Positions 17,388 through 26,639 of a DNA stretch of 64,000 nt are shown one piece after another. The translations under genes were made by a program, and so were the position numbers. The DNA lies in NCBI GenBank assembly GCA_005116835.1, contig SWDM01000023.1, positions 334,998 through 398,997 on the forward strand, read 5' to 3'. Each line of letters opens with the position of its first letter. Position 1 is the first letter of the stretch. Below the pieces are notes generated by a model. The model was not told the origin of the DNA. It saw nothing but the letters and a program-made list of their open reading frames with translations, and made no database searches. This DNA comes from Nitrospira sp. GTDB taxonomy: Bacteria; Nitrospirota; Nitrospiria; Nitrospirales; Nitrospiraceae.

Positions 17388-17837
17388 TTACGAGAAGATA
17401 AGGGCAAGGAGGAGCAATCCTGTCAATGAGCAGAGCGTGGTGAAGTAGAGCGCGCCGGTTCGATCGCCCAGCCAAGCGGTTTTCCATCTCCCGGGATAGA
17501 GTGTCTGGTGATCCGCAACCAGCCCCTCTTCATAAAACCCTAGCGCTTGTTCGAGCTGAACCAGGACTTGCTTGGCTTGCCGGTGGCGATATTGCTGTTG
17601 GAGGATCAGCGCGCAGAACAAGCCGCACCAGATCAGGCATGCGAGCTCAATGAACAGGGTATCGAACAACGTCAGCTGATTTTTCTGTGGGCTTAAGAGG
17701 AACGCCACGAGCATGGTGATCAAGCCCAGTGAGCCGAAAACAGTGAGCCGCATCATCTGCTCGCGTCGCCGGTAGACCTCCTCTTTATAGAGGGGGTAGA
17801 GAACGGTCAGGATCTGTTGAACGGTTTCGGCAATCAT
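17388..17837 (-). CDS. Membrane protein of unknown function
   Basis: 149 residues with three predicted transmembrane helices, near 29-48, 60-80 and 127-148. The intervening soluble segment (about 83-125) contains QLEQALGFYEEGLV. No recognised family. Divergence from neighbours is small and coding character is consistent with a real gene. The hydrolase gene lies upstream on the same strand, so it may be co-transcribed (39-bp gap). Confidence 0.6.
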   Translation of the reverse strand: MIAETVQQILTVLYPLYKEEVYRRREQMMRLTVFGSLGLITMLVAFLLSPQKNQLTLFDTLFIELACLIWCGLFCALILQQQYRHRQAKQVLVQLEQALGFYEEGLVADHQTLYPGRWKTAWLGDRTGALYFTTLCSLTGLLLLALIFS

Positions 17838-17876
17838 GCCTTTCTCGCGAGTCTCCCTCGAATAACGAGATACGTT

Positions 17877-18671
17877 TCACGCTTCACGCTTCACCGTGAG
17901 GTGGGCAACGAGCCAATCGCTGATCGATTTAGTCATCTGGTGAAAGTCTTCCCCGCGAGTGAATTGGTGATCGGCGTCAGGCAGAAGATCGAGCCTCTTA
18001 GGCCCCCGCAGCGCATCATATAATCGACGACTCTGATGGAGCGGGACACACTCGTCTTGCTCACCCTGGACAATCACTGTAGGAATGCTGATTCGTTCGG
18101 CCGGTTCATAGGCAATCTGTCCGAGGCAATCTTCGTAAAAACCATACCGCAGACGGACTCGATCCGGTCCTCCCATGATGTTTGGGATTGTGTTCAAGAT
18201 CTGCCACTGTGCCAATTCATCAAGCCCGAATGTTAATCGAAGTTCTTCTGCAAAGTCCACCACAGGACATTTGAGGGCCAAACAGGCGATATCGCGGCGC
18301 CGAGCTGCTGTGAGGATGGCGACGAGTCCTCCAAAGCTCGAGCCGACGAGCCCGATTCGGTCATAGCCCCTGGCGCTCACGAGATCCAATGCGGCTTCGG
18401 CTTGTTGCAGGGCCAGAGTTGTCGTGAGTTTTTCAAACGGTCCGTCGCTGTCTCCTTGGCCGAAAAAGTCGAACCGAAAGGTCGCGAGGCCCTGTTCATT
18501 GAGAAGACGGGTCAAGGTTTTATTGGTTGTGCTGTTCTTGTTGGACAGAAACCCATGGCACAGCACGGCGAGACTCGTCGTCGGTCTGTCTGGCGCGCTG
18601 AGGATCGCAGCAATGCCATGTCCATTGCGGTCATGAAATGTCAGGGCTTCTTCCACAGAGTGGTCTTTCAA
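17877..18671 (-). CDS. Alpha/beta hydrolase (dienelactone/peptidase-like)
   Basis: 264 residues. The nucleophile elbow is GLVGSSFGG (Ser near residue 113), HG oxyanion motif in VLCHGFLSNKNS, Asp in VQGEQDECVPL and His in LPDADHQF. No signal peptide, so cytoplasmic. Substrate unknown; S9/DUF1100-like serine hydrolases have this layout. The last codons (TVKREA) are made of the repeated unit GTGAAGC/GTGAAAC, as if a short intergenic repeat had been read into the gene. Confidence 0.8.
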   Translation of the reverse strand: MKDHSVEEALTFHDRNGHGIAAILSAPDRPTTSLAVLCHGFLSNKNSTTNKTLTRLLNEQGLATFRFDFFGQGDSDGPFEKLTTTLALQQAEAALDLVSARGYDRIGLVGSSFGGLVAILTAARRRDIACLALKCPVVDFAEELRLTFGLDELAQWQILNTIPNIMGGPDRVRLRYGFYEDCLGQIAYEPAERISIPTVIVQGEQDECVPLHQSRRLYDALRGPKRLDLLPDADHQFTRGEDFHQMTKSISDWLVAHLTVKREA

Positions 18672-18843
18672 TCAAGCAGAACGTTGGGGAAAATGTCTTG
18701 GCATGGAGGAAGATCTATTGTCCGCGCCCGTGGCGTAATAGGAAACGCTTCTGCAGAATACCTGAGTAAGGTAGTGAGGACAAGTCAGTAGATGACTCGG
18801 GGGCGCTGCGGTGCAAGGTCGGAGCGAACGAACTAGGCTGAGG

Positions 18844-20208
18844 TTAGGATGCGATATTTCTCATCTGAGGATCGATCTTCTCCGTACCGGCTAACTCTTT
18901 CAGCCTCTTGTTGGGAAGAGCGACAACGGCTCCGGAAGGCATCACTCCCAAAGCCCAGGCGAGTTTGGCAGTAAAGATGGTCAAGCTGCTAAGGAGTAGC
19001 CCGGCGGTGACCCAGGTTGCAATCTGAATGGCGGGCGAACTGAGTGGGAGGCTCCAGGTGAGGGTAGCGAGCAGGCCGAAGCCCATTGTTCCCAGGCTAA
19101 GTCCAATCAGCTGAACGGCGCGCCATCGATCGATAATGGCTGCAAGCTGCTCTCGATAGGGCTCCTGCTTTTTACGGTTCACAGTACGATCGGCTGCCAG
19201 TATTTCAGGGATGCCATAGGATAAGGCTCCAAAGACCGATTGTAAGATAAACCCGATCAAGGCCATATGGGTATAGGCTGCGAGGTGCAACGATCCAAAC
19301 GGCAGCGCCTGCGGTTGTGGGAGGAAGTTGGCGCCGACGAGCACCCCCATGATCATCATGAGGACTAGGAAAAACGTTGCGACTAGGAGGTGATCGGAAG
19401 CGGCATTTCCCGGATGGCCTGAGCCTATCCAGGTGCGCAGAAGGTTGTAGGCGTAGAGGCCGATGCTGAGGATGAGCAGCCCTCCGATCGCGAGTTCGAG
19501 GTGGAGGGATGAGGTGATAAATCCACCGATCAATATGGCGAAGCCGACGGGAAGCGCAACCGTCACGAAGCGGGCGAGATTGAGGCTGTAGAGGTCGGCA
19601 TTCAAGACAATAGGTAAGAGGCGATGGGTGGCGCCGATCAGGGCCATAGTGACAAAACCCAACAGAATCAGATGGAGATGAAGAAGCCGCGCGTGGGCAT
19701 AGTATTGCTGGACAAACTGGAAAGCCATTGCGACGCTGACGATCAATCCAACCAGTAGGGAGATGAGTGAGAAACGATAGAGCCAGGAGGAACCGGCAAT
19801 GTGAGTGTGGCTTTGCCGTGCGTAATGCCAGGCGACTGGAGCAATGGAGGCGATGGCTCCAATCAGGATGATTCCAGCCCCGCCGACGACCATCATCTTT
19901 CCGAGTCCAAATCCAACGAGCAACAAGACTGTGGCGGCGTTCAGGGTTGCGAACAGCCACGGTCGAGAGTTCGAGCCGGCATGACTGCTCTGAGAATCAC
20001 TGGGGAGAGAGGCCAGTAGCCCGCCAATCATGAGCTGCAGGATGCCTCCGATGAGAATGGCATGCACATGGACCACCCTCAACCAGGAAGGCAGCGGTGT
20101 GCCGTGGACTAATCCAATTAGGATGGCCAGTCCCACCAATGAGGAAAGCAGGAGCCAGCCGAATCCTGTGATCAAAAAGGTCAGTGGTTTGAAGGTGAAA
20201 CGACTCAT
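18844..20208 (-). CDS. Haem-copper-oxidase subunit I-like multi-helix membrane protein
   Basis: 454 residues, about 12 transmembrane helices. His-rich membrane motifs resemble the haem/copper ligands of cbb3/NO-reductase subunit I relatives and of NnrS: VVHVHAILIG (about 45-54), LLHLHLILLGF followed by GATHRLLP, and AAYTHMALIGF. No subunit II or cytochrome c gene is adjacent, so it is unlikely to be a full terminal oxidase. A role in NO or haem-linked chemistry would fit a nitrifier but is inferred. Monocistronic; 172-bp upstream region on the left of the hydrolase gene shows nothing else. Confidence 0.65.
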   Translation of the reverse strand: MSRFTFKPLTFLITGFGWLLLSSLVGLAILIGLVHGTPLPSWLRVVHVHAILIGGILQLMIGGLLASLPSDSQSSHAGSNSRPWLFATLNAATVLLLVGFGLGKMMVVGGAGIILIGAIASIAPVAWHYARQSHTHIAGSSWLYRFSLISLLVGLIVSVAMAFQFVQQYYAHARLLHLHLILLGFVTMALIGATHRLLPIVLNADLYSLNLARFVTVALPVGFAILIGGFITSSLHLELAIGGLLILSIGLYAYNLLRTWIGSGHPGNAASDHLLVATFFLVLMMIMGVLVGANFLPQPQALPFGSLHLAAYTHMALIGFILQSVFGALSYGIPEILAADRTVNRKKQEPYREQLAAIIDRWRAVQLIGLSLGTMGFGLLATLTWSLPLSSPAIQIATWVTAGLLLSSLTIFTAKLAWALGVMPSGAVVALPNKRLKELAGTEKIDPQMRNIAS

Positions 20209-20299
20209 GTAGTCCTCTTCATAAGAGGATGCTAGAAATTATGTTGGTGTGCAAGAATTTTGAGTGTCCGTGCGTGCGGCGCAACAGAAGAATACTCCT

Positions 20300-20513
20300 G
20301 CAGGATGCTCAAAAAGGCCAGACTTCTCACCCACCCAACCCTGGCGCGCCAAGACGCGCCTTGTCCCAAGCAAGGCCGCAGCGAACTACCTCTTTATAAG
20401 GGGTGACTGGGATGATCCCAACTGCGCGCGTCCAACGAGGGCCTTCAGAGGCCGCGCGTTGCGCGAGCACGGGGATCGTCCCAGTCACCTCGCCCCATTT
20501 TCAGCATTCTGCT
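20300..20513. repeat. Inverted-repeat element abutting the thiD stop codon (repeat C family)
   Basis: The right end reads, on the minus strand, TAGCAGAATGCTGAAAA, where TAG is the thiD stop. The left end starts CAGGATGCTCAAAAA. An internal 18-bp inverted repeat pairs 20402-20419 with 20472-20489 (17 of 18). The left third is clearly related to the arm of the 17.07-kb element (CTCACCC..CC, GCGCCAAGACGC). Confidence 0.85.
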
Positions 20514-21315
20514 AGGACTGTAGAAAGTAGAAATGATTCGTCGGGCCAGTGCCGTGGCCGATCGCAAGGCTATGTCGAAGGGCCTCTGTGAGGTAGGTTT
20601 TGGCTGTCTGTACCGCCTCATTCACGGATTTGCCTCGTGCCAGATGTGCGGCAATGGCCGAGGCGAACGTGCAACCAGTGCCATGTGTGTGGGGGGTATC
20701 GATGACCTCACCTTTGAACACATTGAAGAAATTACCGTCGTAGAGCAGATCCGTAGCTCGTTCAGTCGGTAAATGACCGCCCTTGATCAACACATACTTG
20801 CAGCCGAACTTGTGAATGATTTTAGCGGCACGGCGTGCATCTGCGAGGGTTTTGATTTCGATGCCTGATAGTTGCTGAGCTTCATGGATGTTCGGGGTGA
20901 CGAGCAGGGCCAGGGGGAACAGTTGTGTTTTCATGGCCTCGATCGCCTCCGGCTTGAGCAGCGCATGGCCGGTCTTCGAAATCATGACCGGGTCCACAAC
21001 CAGGTTCTCGACCTTCTGAGGCCTCAAGAGCTTTGCGACGACCTCGACGATCGCCGTCGAGGACAGCATCCCGGTCTTCACCGCCACGACATCGAAGTCG
21101 TCGAATACGGCATCGATTTGCGACGCGATGATCGAGGTAGGCAGCTCGAAGACGTCGGTGACCTCTTCAGTATTTTGAGCCGTGACGGCGGTAATTACCG
21201 ACATCGCAAACACACCGTTGGCCGACATGGCTTTAATGTCAGCCTGAATCCCCGCGCCGCCTCCGGAATCCGAACCGGCAATCGTCAAGACCTGTTTAAT
21301 TGGTTGTGTGCTCAT
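20512..21315 (-). CDS. thiD: Hydroxymethylpyrimidine/phosphomethylpyrimidine kinase
   Basis: 267 residues. Phosphorylates HMP and HMP-P in the pyrimidine branch of thiamine synthesis. Ribokinase-fold hallmarks: TIAGSDSGGGAGIQADIK at the N-terminus, VVDPVMISKTG, LVTPNIHEA and the anion-hole HTHGTGCTFASAIAA near the C-terminus. ATG 21315 is chosen; a 32-residue N-terminal extension would run into the upstream gene and has no family support. Seven bases separate it from the upstream exported-protein gene. No TPP riboswitch was seen. tenA, a salvage gene of the same pathway, lies 8 kb away. Confidence 0.95.
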   Translation of the reverse strand: MSTQPIKQVLTIAGSDSGGGAGIQADIKAMSANGVFAMSVITAVTAQNTEEVTDVFELPTSIIASQIDAVFDDFDVVAVKTGMLSSTAIVEVVAKLLRPQKVENLVVDPVMISKTGHALLKPEAIEAMKTQLFPLALLVTPNIHEAQQLSGIEIKTLADARRAAKIIHKFGCKYVLIKGGHLPTERATDLLYDGNFFNVFKGEVIDTPHTHGTGCTFASAIAAHLARGKSVNEAVQTAKTYLTEALRHSLAIGHGTGPTNHFYFLQS

Positions 21316-21322
21316 GTCCGTA

Positions 21323-22300
21323 TCAATTAGATGGTGGAGGTATCGCGTCGGTTGTTGCTGGGGGGGCTTCAGCCTGCTCGATCTTGAGACCTTCAATGGA
21401 GAACAGGGCATCCAGCCGTGGGGCCTTCTCGTGATAACGAAAGGTAAACTGGCTCCCGTTTGCGTCGGTCGGTGCTGAGAATGTCAGCACGGCACGGCCT
21501 TTTTTTCGTGGAGAGAGCTCAATGCCGCGCACGCAGAGGCCTTCGCGATTGTCCTCCGCTTCCAACTTCCACCGGATGCCATGATCATCTTCGAGCATAG
21601 TGTCCTGCAGCAGGCACAGGACTTTGACGTCGCGCGAGGACTTATTCTCAATCGTGAGATCTGCTGTGACCCGATTGTCCCGCTTATGTAGGGCTGTCAC
21701 CACCATCTGATACTGTTCATTGCTGTGGAAGCCAAGGCCAGGTAGTGGCGGGGGCTTGGCGGCGGTATCAACTTTTACTACAGGTGGCTTGTTCGCTTCC
21801 TTGATGAGTTCCGCCAGTGGGCCGGTTTTCGGTATAACGCTACGCACAGCGCCCAATGACTGCATGGTGCTGGGGTTGAGCAGTTTCACCGTCACCCGAA
21901 ATCCGTCCGGTGAATCACTGTAAGAGCCGGTCAGAAATACATCGGCCTGCAGCGCCTTGGCAGCCTGCTTGACTCCGTTAGCCTGAGCCGGTTCAAGCTG
22001 TGTGACATGGAATTTCTTCAAGGCCCTGTCCACCACGGTGCGATCAGCGACTTTGAGTTCGCCAGCGACCAGAATCTGTGTGCTCAACTCCTCCGCTAAA
22101 AATTGCCCAATCGCGGTGACTGCACCCTTGGTGTCTATAAATTCCAATACCGCCAACCTGGTTTTTTTCGCGTTCACAACGTCAGCGATCACTCCCTCCG
22201 CCAGTTGCTTCAGACTTTCCTCATAAGACGATGCCGCATGAGCCGGCAGCTCCCAGAGAGTAACGAAAGCAAGTAAGGCTGCAAGCAGGAAACTTTTCAT
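21323..22300 (-). CDS. Exported protein with FlgO/CsgG-like N-terminal domain
   Basis: 325 residues from ATG 22300 (AAGGA upstream). Signal peptide of ~23 residues (LLAALLAFVTLWELPAHA). Residues ~30-160 (RLAVLEFIDTKG, QFLAEELSTQIL, VVDRALKKFHVTQ, LQADVFLTGSYSD) match the pattern of periplasmic FlgO/CsgG/TolB-N-like domains that bind to outer-membrane assemblies. The C-terminal ~130 residues are beta-rich. Likely periplasmic or outer-membrane associated. Shares a short-spaced arrangement with thiD, but a functional link is not apparent. Confidence 0.7.
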   Translation of the reverse strand: MKSFLLAALLAFVTLWELPAHAASSYEESLKQLAEGVIADVVNAKKTRLAVLEFIDTKGAVTAIGQFLAEELSTQILVAGELKVADRTVVDRALKKFHVTQLEPAQANGVKQAAKALQADVFLTGSYSDSPDGFRVTVKLLNPSTMQSLGAVRSVIPKTGPLAELIKEANKPPVVKVDTAAKPPPLPGLGFHSNEQYQMVVTALHKRDNRVTADLTIENKSSRDVKVLCLLQDTMLEDDHGIRWKLEAEDNREGLCVRGIELSPRKKGRAVLTFSAPTDANGSQFTFRYHEKAPRLDALFSIEGLKIEQAEAPPATTDAIPPPSN

Positions 22301-22418
22301 TCTTGGGGAATTATCCTTTGAGACGGAAAGCATGTTCAACGCCTGGTCACATTATACTCAGCGAGCGTGGCCTGTCCAGCGCGGAAGAATACATGGGAAG
22401 CATCGCCAGATAGCTAAG

Positions 22419-22447
22419 TTGACGCACAACCGAAAGTGTCTTAGAGT
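22419..22447 (+). promoter_or_regulatory. Candidate sigma-70 promoter for the toxin-antitoxin pair
   Basis: TTGACG at 22419-22424, a 17-base spacer, then TAGAGT at 22442-22447 (four of six -10 matches), 24 bp upstream of the antitoxin ATG. Good spacing but only a pattern match. Confidence 0.35.
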
Positions 22448-22470
22448 ACGAAGCGAATGAGGTGATCGCA

Positions 22471-22653
22471 ATGGCCATTGAAACGGTGAAGCAAAAAATC
22501 CTTCAGGTTGTAGAACGGCTTCCTGATACTGCCACGCTTGAGGATGCGATCGAACGGCTCTGCTTCCTGGCAAAGGTCGAAGAAGGCCTTCGCCAATCCG
22601 ATGCGGGCGAGACAGTTCCCCACGCCGAAGCCGTTCGTCAGATCCGTAGATGA
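22471..22653 (+). CDS. Antitoxin of a ParE/RelE-type toxin-antitoxin module
   Basis: 60 residues from ATG 22471, preceded by GAGGTGAT. Short, helical and charged (VKQKILQVVERLP, TLEDAIERLCFLAKVEEGLRQ), the usual shape of the antitoxin partner whose C-terminus wraps the toxin. Overlaps the toxin start by four bases (ATGA). No DNA-binding fold can be identified with confidence. Confidence 0.75.
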   Translation: MAIETVKQKILQVVERLPDTATLEDAIERLCFLAKVEEGLRQSDAGETVPHAEAVRQIRR

Positions 22654-22940
22654 CCCAACTGATTTGGACCCGCCGAGCTATCGACGATGTACAGTCCATC
22701 CGGCAGTTTATCGCTCAAGACTCTCCTCACTACGCCGAGCTCGTCACACAACGATTGATCGCCTCAGTTGAACGCCTGCCCGCATTGCCCCAGTCTGGGC
22801 GTATCGTTCCAGAGATCGATGACCCCACCGTGCGCGAAGTAATCCAAGGCTCCTATCGAATCGTATACCGACTCATTCGTGAAGAAATCCATATCGTGAC
22901 AGTCCATCACGCCGCCCGCCTCCTCCATCTTGAACCGTGA
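22650..22940 (+). CDS. ParE/RelE-superfamily toxin
   Basis: 96 residues. Typical ParE features: N-terminal LIWTRRAIDDVQSIRQFIAQ, central LPQSGRIVPEI, and C-terminal REVIQGSYRIVYRL followed by a beta strand IHIVTVHHAARLL. Members inhibit gyrase (ParE) or cleave mRNA (RelE); the sequence favours the ParE side. Translationally coupled to the upstream antitoxin. Confidence 0.88.
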   Translation: MTQLIWTRRAIDDVQSIRQFIAQDSPHYAELVTQRLIASVERLPALPQSGRIVPEIDDPTVREVIQGSYRIVYRLIREEIHIVTVHHAARLLHLEP

Positions 22941-23059
22941 TCTGACAATCCCGGCACCGCCCGTGATCCAGTATTCAATTCGTGGCAAGCCTCAGTAGGC
23001 GATCAACATTCTCACCTTTGCGCGCGCTTCAGATCGCTGGTGATTTGTGGGCCAAGGAG

Positions 23060-23326
23060 TTACCCTGCCATGAGGCTGAGTTCTTCAATACGCGAATGGG
23101 CTGGGGCAAGTTTCTTGATGGTCACGTAGAGAAGGGGCAGATTCTGAGCGGCTTGCTCTTTGCCGACCCGAGTACTCCACGTGTTGAACCCCTCGTCCCC
23201 TTCGAGGAGAAGGATCACCTGGGCGTTGTTTGGGATCTTGTCGACAAATTCTGGATGCTCCCGCACGTATCGGTCGAACTCCAACCCCAAGAGGCTATTA
23301 CGTGTTTCGAGGAGGCTCAGGGGCAT
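23060..23326 (-). CDS. DUF5647-type small protein
   Basis: 88 residues. The pattern LGLEFDRYVREHPEFVDKIPNNAQ followed by VILLLEGDEGFNTWS is that of DUF5647, found beside DUF2283-type proteins and thought to form toxin-antitoxin-like pairs. AAGGAG sits very close to the ATG. Ten bases downstream of the DUF2283 gene, so one operon. Molecular activity unknown. Confidence 0.7.
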   Translation of the reverse strand: MPLSLLETRNSLLGLEFDRYVREHPEFVDKIPNNAQVILLLEGDEGFNTWSTRVGKEQAAQNLPLLYVTIKKLAPAHSRIEELSLMAG

Positions 23327-23335
23327 TCTCCTTTG

Positions 23336-23566
23336 TCATCGTGCAGGCGTAGCCATGGTTTCGAAGCTGACGATCGGCATCTCTGTTCCCAAGGGGACGA
23401 TGTTCAACTTTTCGAAACCGATGACCTGGCCTTTGTGATCCTTCATGAGGATGACATCACCGCTGGTTTCTTCGCACAGGTGTTCCTGATCGGGGTCTCC
23501 GAACCACACCGTCAGTGTATTTCCAACCGGATCGAAGAACAGCTTTATTTTCGTTTCCATATTCAT
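23336..23566 (-). CDS. DUF2283-family protein, probable antitoxin-like partner
   Basis: 76 residues. KIKLFFDPVGNTLTVWFGD and GDVILMKDHKGQVIGFEKLN match the beta-rich DUF2283 pattern (a D-x-x-x-D..L..W strand pair, then V-G-x-E-x-L). Start at ATG 23566 (MNMETK) rather than an upstream codon, because the extension (SRLRSASLFGR) is unlike the family. First gene of the pair with the DUF5647 gene. Confidence 0.65.
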   Translation of the reverse strand: MNMETKIKLFFDPVGNTLTVWFGDPDQEHLCEETSGDVILMKDHKGQVIGFEKLNIVPLGTEMPIVSFETMATPAR

Positions 23567-23779
23567 CAGTCGCCCGAACAGCGAAGCCGAGCGGAGCCTG
23601 GATCTCAAACCGAACGGTAGCCACGCCCTTTTATAGCACTCACGCATGTTCTAGTCACGCCATCCTTGCCTCGTATGCTACCAATAGACCAATTTCAGCA
23701 GGCCAATCACCCCTCGCGCGCACTAAGGCTCAGCCAGATTCGCCACTGCATCACGCGGCACAGTTGATTTTTCTCATTA

Positions 23780-23812
23780 TTTGCGACGAACCGTCATGAG
23801 CAATGCGGGCTA
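23780..23812. repeat. Fragment of repeat A (one end only)
   Basis: TTGCGACGAACCGTCATGA then GCAATGCGGGCTA matches the last 33 bp of repeat A copy 1 (13.61-13.64 kb) with few differences. The other ~160 bp are absent. The surrounding gap 23567-23930 holds no gene I can support. Confidence 0.75.
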
Positions 23813-23930
23813 GAGTCGGGATTCATGCGGCCCGCAGTTTCGTCGAAAACGTTTTGTCTGCAGCGGAACCGTTGATACGATATCGCCTTACGCCGCTTGT
23901 TGATGCAAAGCCTGTAAAGGATTTTACACA

Positions 23931-25172
23931 ATGGCACTTTATCGGTATGCAGTCGTTGATGCGTACACTCTGGAAGAACTTCGGCATGAATATAAGAACT
24001 CCGATATCAAGGGGCGGATCCACCTATTCAAAAGATTGCAACAAATGGGTTACCACGCTCCCTATGAAATTGCACTGCTCGCCCTCGAAGACGTCGAACT
24101 CCGTCAGTGGATGGCTCGGCATGCATGGCTGGATTACCAGGACTGGGATCCAGATCATCCAGGTGAAAAGATCGGACCACCTGAAAGAAATCTCGAACAT
24201 CGACTGAGAAATGATCCAGATCCCTTCGTCCGCGCATGCCTGCGCGAGAATCCTCATGTTTTCGGGACTTTCGATTTCCTATATCACTGGAAAAGCATTT
24301 TCCATGAATCCACCCATTTCGAGCGGTTGGCCTTAGTGCGGAATCCAGAAGTGGGTCATGATTTGATTGAGCATATTTTTGACCCTGACGACACGGAACT
24401 TGGTATCGGAATGAATGAACGTTCGGAATTGGTGTATGCGTATATGACAAACGAAGCAGATGTTCGGCGGAGTTACGAGCGCAATGGTGATGTTGGTTTC
24501 TTATTATGCCACTTCTCCAACCTCTGGGCACTCATATCCAAGTGGCCAGAAGCGCCAAAGTCTCCGCAGTACCTCGTGTACCGCTATTTATGGGCAGACG
24601 ATGAAACTAAAACCAAGGTTTACCAGGCTTGCGATGATCCTCTGTCGAGACGCGGAATTCTCGAGAACTCTACTGAGCGGGACACCAACACGCTCAAACT
24701 CGGCATGAAAGATGCTGACGAACGTAACCGAGAAATTGCGTTTTCTAAAATCGATTTTTCAAGACTTTCCTTTAAGTCGGAAGAGTTTTTTGCGGCACTC
24801 AAGGGGACGGACAAAGTGGCCTTAATGGGACTAGCTCGGAACGCACTGCTTTCAGTTAAGCGGCTCGACCAAGTCCGCGACCGACTTCGGGAATTGAAAA
24901 ACGACTTCGACCCTGTAGTAGGCCAGGCATTTGAGTCTATTGAAAAGCTTAAAGAGACTCATCTGCATGAAGACCCGTATGACCTCTTTGGAGAAGAAGG
25001 GGGAAAGGCGAATTTTCTGCCGGCCAAGATCGACTTTATTGGCAAGAAACTTTTGGTCATGAAACCTGAAACGAATCCCTACCAGAAGACAGCTTTCAAA
25101 TTTGAGGAGGATCGGTCGGCGCAGTGGGATCCCTCGCCGCTAAAACGCCTCATGAACTGGCTTGGTAACTAG
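23931..25172 (+). CDS. Hypothetical soluble protein, unknown family
   Basis: 413 residues, AAAGGA at a proper distance from ATG 23931. No signal peptide or membrane segment. Mostly helical, acidic; stretches such as FERLALVRNPEVGHDLIEHI and RACLRENPHVFG recur with a rough ~50-residue spacing and look like the helix pairs of HEAT/variant-leucine-rich repeats (proteins that score damage per residue block as NP..V..). The C-terminal ~70 residues (FLPAKIDFIGKKLLV) differ. Not recognised. It lies in the accessory-looking 22-28 kb stretch, and nearby base composition is more AT-rich than the metabolic genes. Confidence 0.75.
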   Translation: MALYRYAVVDAYTLEELRHEYKNSDIKGRIHLFKRLQQMGYHAPYEIALLALEDVELRQWMARHAWLDYQDWDPDHPGEKIGPPERNLEHRLRNDPDPFVRACLRENPHVFGTFDFLYHWKSIFHESTHFERLALVRNPEVGHDLIEHIFDPDDTELGIGMNERSELVYAYMTNEADVRRSYERNGDVGFLLCHFSNLWALISKWPEAPKSPQYLVYRYLWADDETKTKVYQACDDPLSRRGILENSTERDTNTLKLGMKDADERNREIAFSKIDFSRLSFKSEEFFAALKGTDKVALMGLARNALLSVKRLDQVRDRLRELKNDFDPVVGQAFESIEKLKETHLHEDPYDLFGEEGGKANFLPAKIDFIGKKLLVMKPETNPYQKTAFKFEEDRSAQWDPSPLKRLMNWLGN

Positions 25173-25320
25173 GCAAGGGTCCCGAATACAATGAGTTGCA
25201 AGGGCAAGATGGGAGGCGTGGAAAGGTCAATAGCTTTTCATGCTTGAACTCCGGCCAAACTGTGAAAGCTCTGGATGCGATCCGGCCCTGAGACATTTAG
25301 TGGGCATAGGAGGCGTTGAT

Positions 25321-26316
25321 ATGCAGTACCCAATCCAACTACGGCTAGCAATCTGCTCCGTGGTCCTGCTCACACTGACTTTCTCGCCAACCTCCGCGCT
25401 TCCAGTAGGTCACGAGAATCAGCCATTCTGGACGGAGAAATCAGCCTTCGTGGAGGGAGACGACATCTTTGTTGTTGGGGTGGCTACAAAAGCTCGATCT
25501 TTCGAGGAGGGAAGAAAACAAGCCTTCGAACAGGGTAAGATTGAGCTGATGAACTATGCGCAAATCACTTCCCTCGAAGCGCAAGGTCTGGTCATCGAAA
25601 CGCAAATGACGTATGAGGAGCCTAACCCAGAAGGGACGGTCACCGTTTATCGCCTCCTCCGCGTGCCCGCTGCCAAGCTCGTAGCAATCCAGGGTCGTCT
25701 CAACGAACAAGCGCGGGCCCAAGAGCAATCACTGGAAAAGACCAGGCAGGAACTTAACGCGCTCCAGCGCTCGCTTATCGAGAAGCAAAATGCGCTGGAA
25801 GGTCACTCGACCAGCCTACAGGAGAAGTCACAGCGCATCGAGGTGCAGCAACGGCAAGTGGAAGGACTGCTGAAGCAACTCGCCGCCAAGATTCCAGGGA
25901 CCGCCGTTTCGGCAACGAACGGTAGCCAAACGACAGACTCCCTGATGAAACAACTGAAACAGGCAGAGGCTCAACTCGATGAACAGGAGCGTCTACTCTC
26001 AGAAATCAGTCTACGCGCGAAATCGCGAATAGATAAGGAATGGGAAGGCTTCAAAAACAAATGCAACTATCTCGAGAAAGGTATGACGGAAGAGGAAATC
26101 AGGGCTATCATGGGGGCACCTCACGCCGTGAAAGCCTGGACTTGGGATGAATTTCGTCACTCTAATGGCTCGAGCAACCATGTAGAAGTTCACCACTTTT
26201 GGCGATACAACGGCCGTTCTATGGGATTGCGCCTTGCTTTTAGCAAGACTGGAATTCTGATCGAGAAGATATTCGAGTTCCCAGACGGGGGCCGTATATT
26301 TTGTGAACCACGCTGA
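25321..26316 (+). CDS. Exported coiled-coil protein with LPP20-like and BamE-like domains
   Basis: 331 residues from ATG 25321, which has a perfect AGGAGG at 25308-25313. Signal peptide of about 30 residues. Residues ~35-125 (DDIFVVGVATKARSFEEG, ITSLEAQGLVIETQ) resemble the LPP20 lipoprotein fold. A long coiled coil follows (about 130-240). The C-terminal ~90 residues (YLEKGMTEEEIRAIMGAPH ... FSKTGILIEKI) resemble the BamE/SmpA fold that helps outer-membrane protein assembly. Combined, it looks like a periplasmic scaffold. The combination is inferred from motifs, not from a known family. Confidence 0.7.
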   Translation: MQYPIQLRLAICSVVLLTLTFSPTSALPVGHENQPFWTEKSAFVEGDDIFVVGVATKARSFEEGRKQAFEQGKIELMNYAQITSLEAQGLVIETQMTYEEPNPEGTVTVYRLLRVPAAKLVAIQGRLNEQARAQEQSLEKTRQELNALQRSLIEKQNALEGHSTSLQEKSQRIEVQQRQVEGLLKQLAAKIPGTAVSATNGSQTTDSLMKQLKQAEAQLDEQERLLSEISLRAKSRIDKEWEGFKNKCNYLEKGMTEEEIRAIMGAPHAVKAWTWDEFRHSNGSSNHVEVHHFWRYNGRSMGLRLAFSKTGILIEKIFEFPDGGRIFCEPR

Positions 26317-26639
26317 GCAGGTCCGTATGCATGGAGCGACGAGCTGGTGCAGTAGAAGATTTTTCCACGCGCCATAGATGAGGGATTCAAGTCCAAGATT
26401 ATGGCGAAGGACACGATGGGGGCCGGAGAAATGTACCGGGAATCTTTTCTTGGCCATAATTCCCATAGCAGCATGGAACCGCTGTCCCGTGGGAAAAGGA
26501 GGTTCGCCGCAGAAAAGTTGAATATTGCTCTCCTGATGTTCTGCTGATTTGGCCTGTGTGAGAGGCAATTGTCAAAGTCACGACCTGGCCCCTCCTAGGC
26601 TGGCCCCTGCTCGGGCTTTCTCTGCCTGTGTGGCCTTGG
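26317..26639. other. Gene-free stretch
   Basis: I see no coding frame, repeat or RNA gene that I can support here. Some GC-rich direct repetition (CTGGCCCCT) near 26590-26620. Confidence 0.6.

Noticed and set aside
21316..21400. TPP riboswitch upstream of thiD, or upstream of tenA at 29.27 kb
   Set aside because: Neither leader shows the conserved CUGAGA or ACCUGAUCUGG-type elements; thiD follows another gene by 7 bp.
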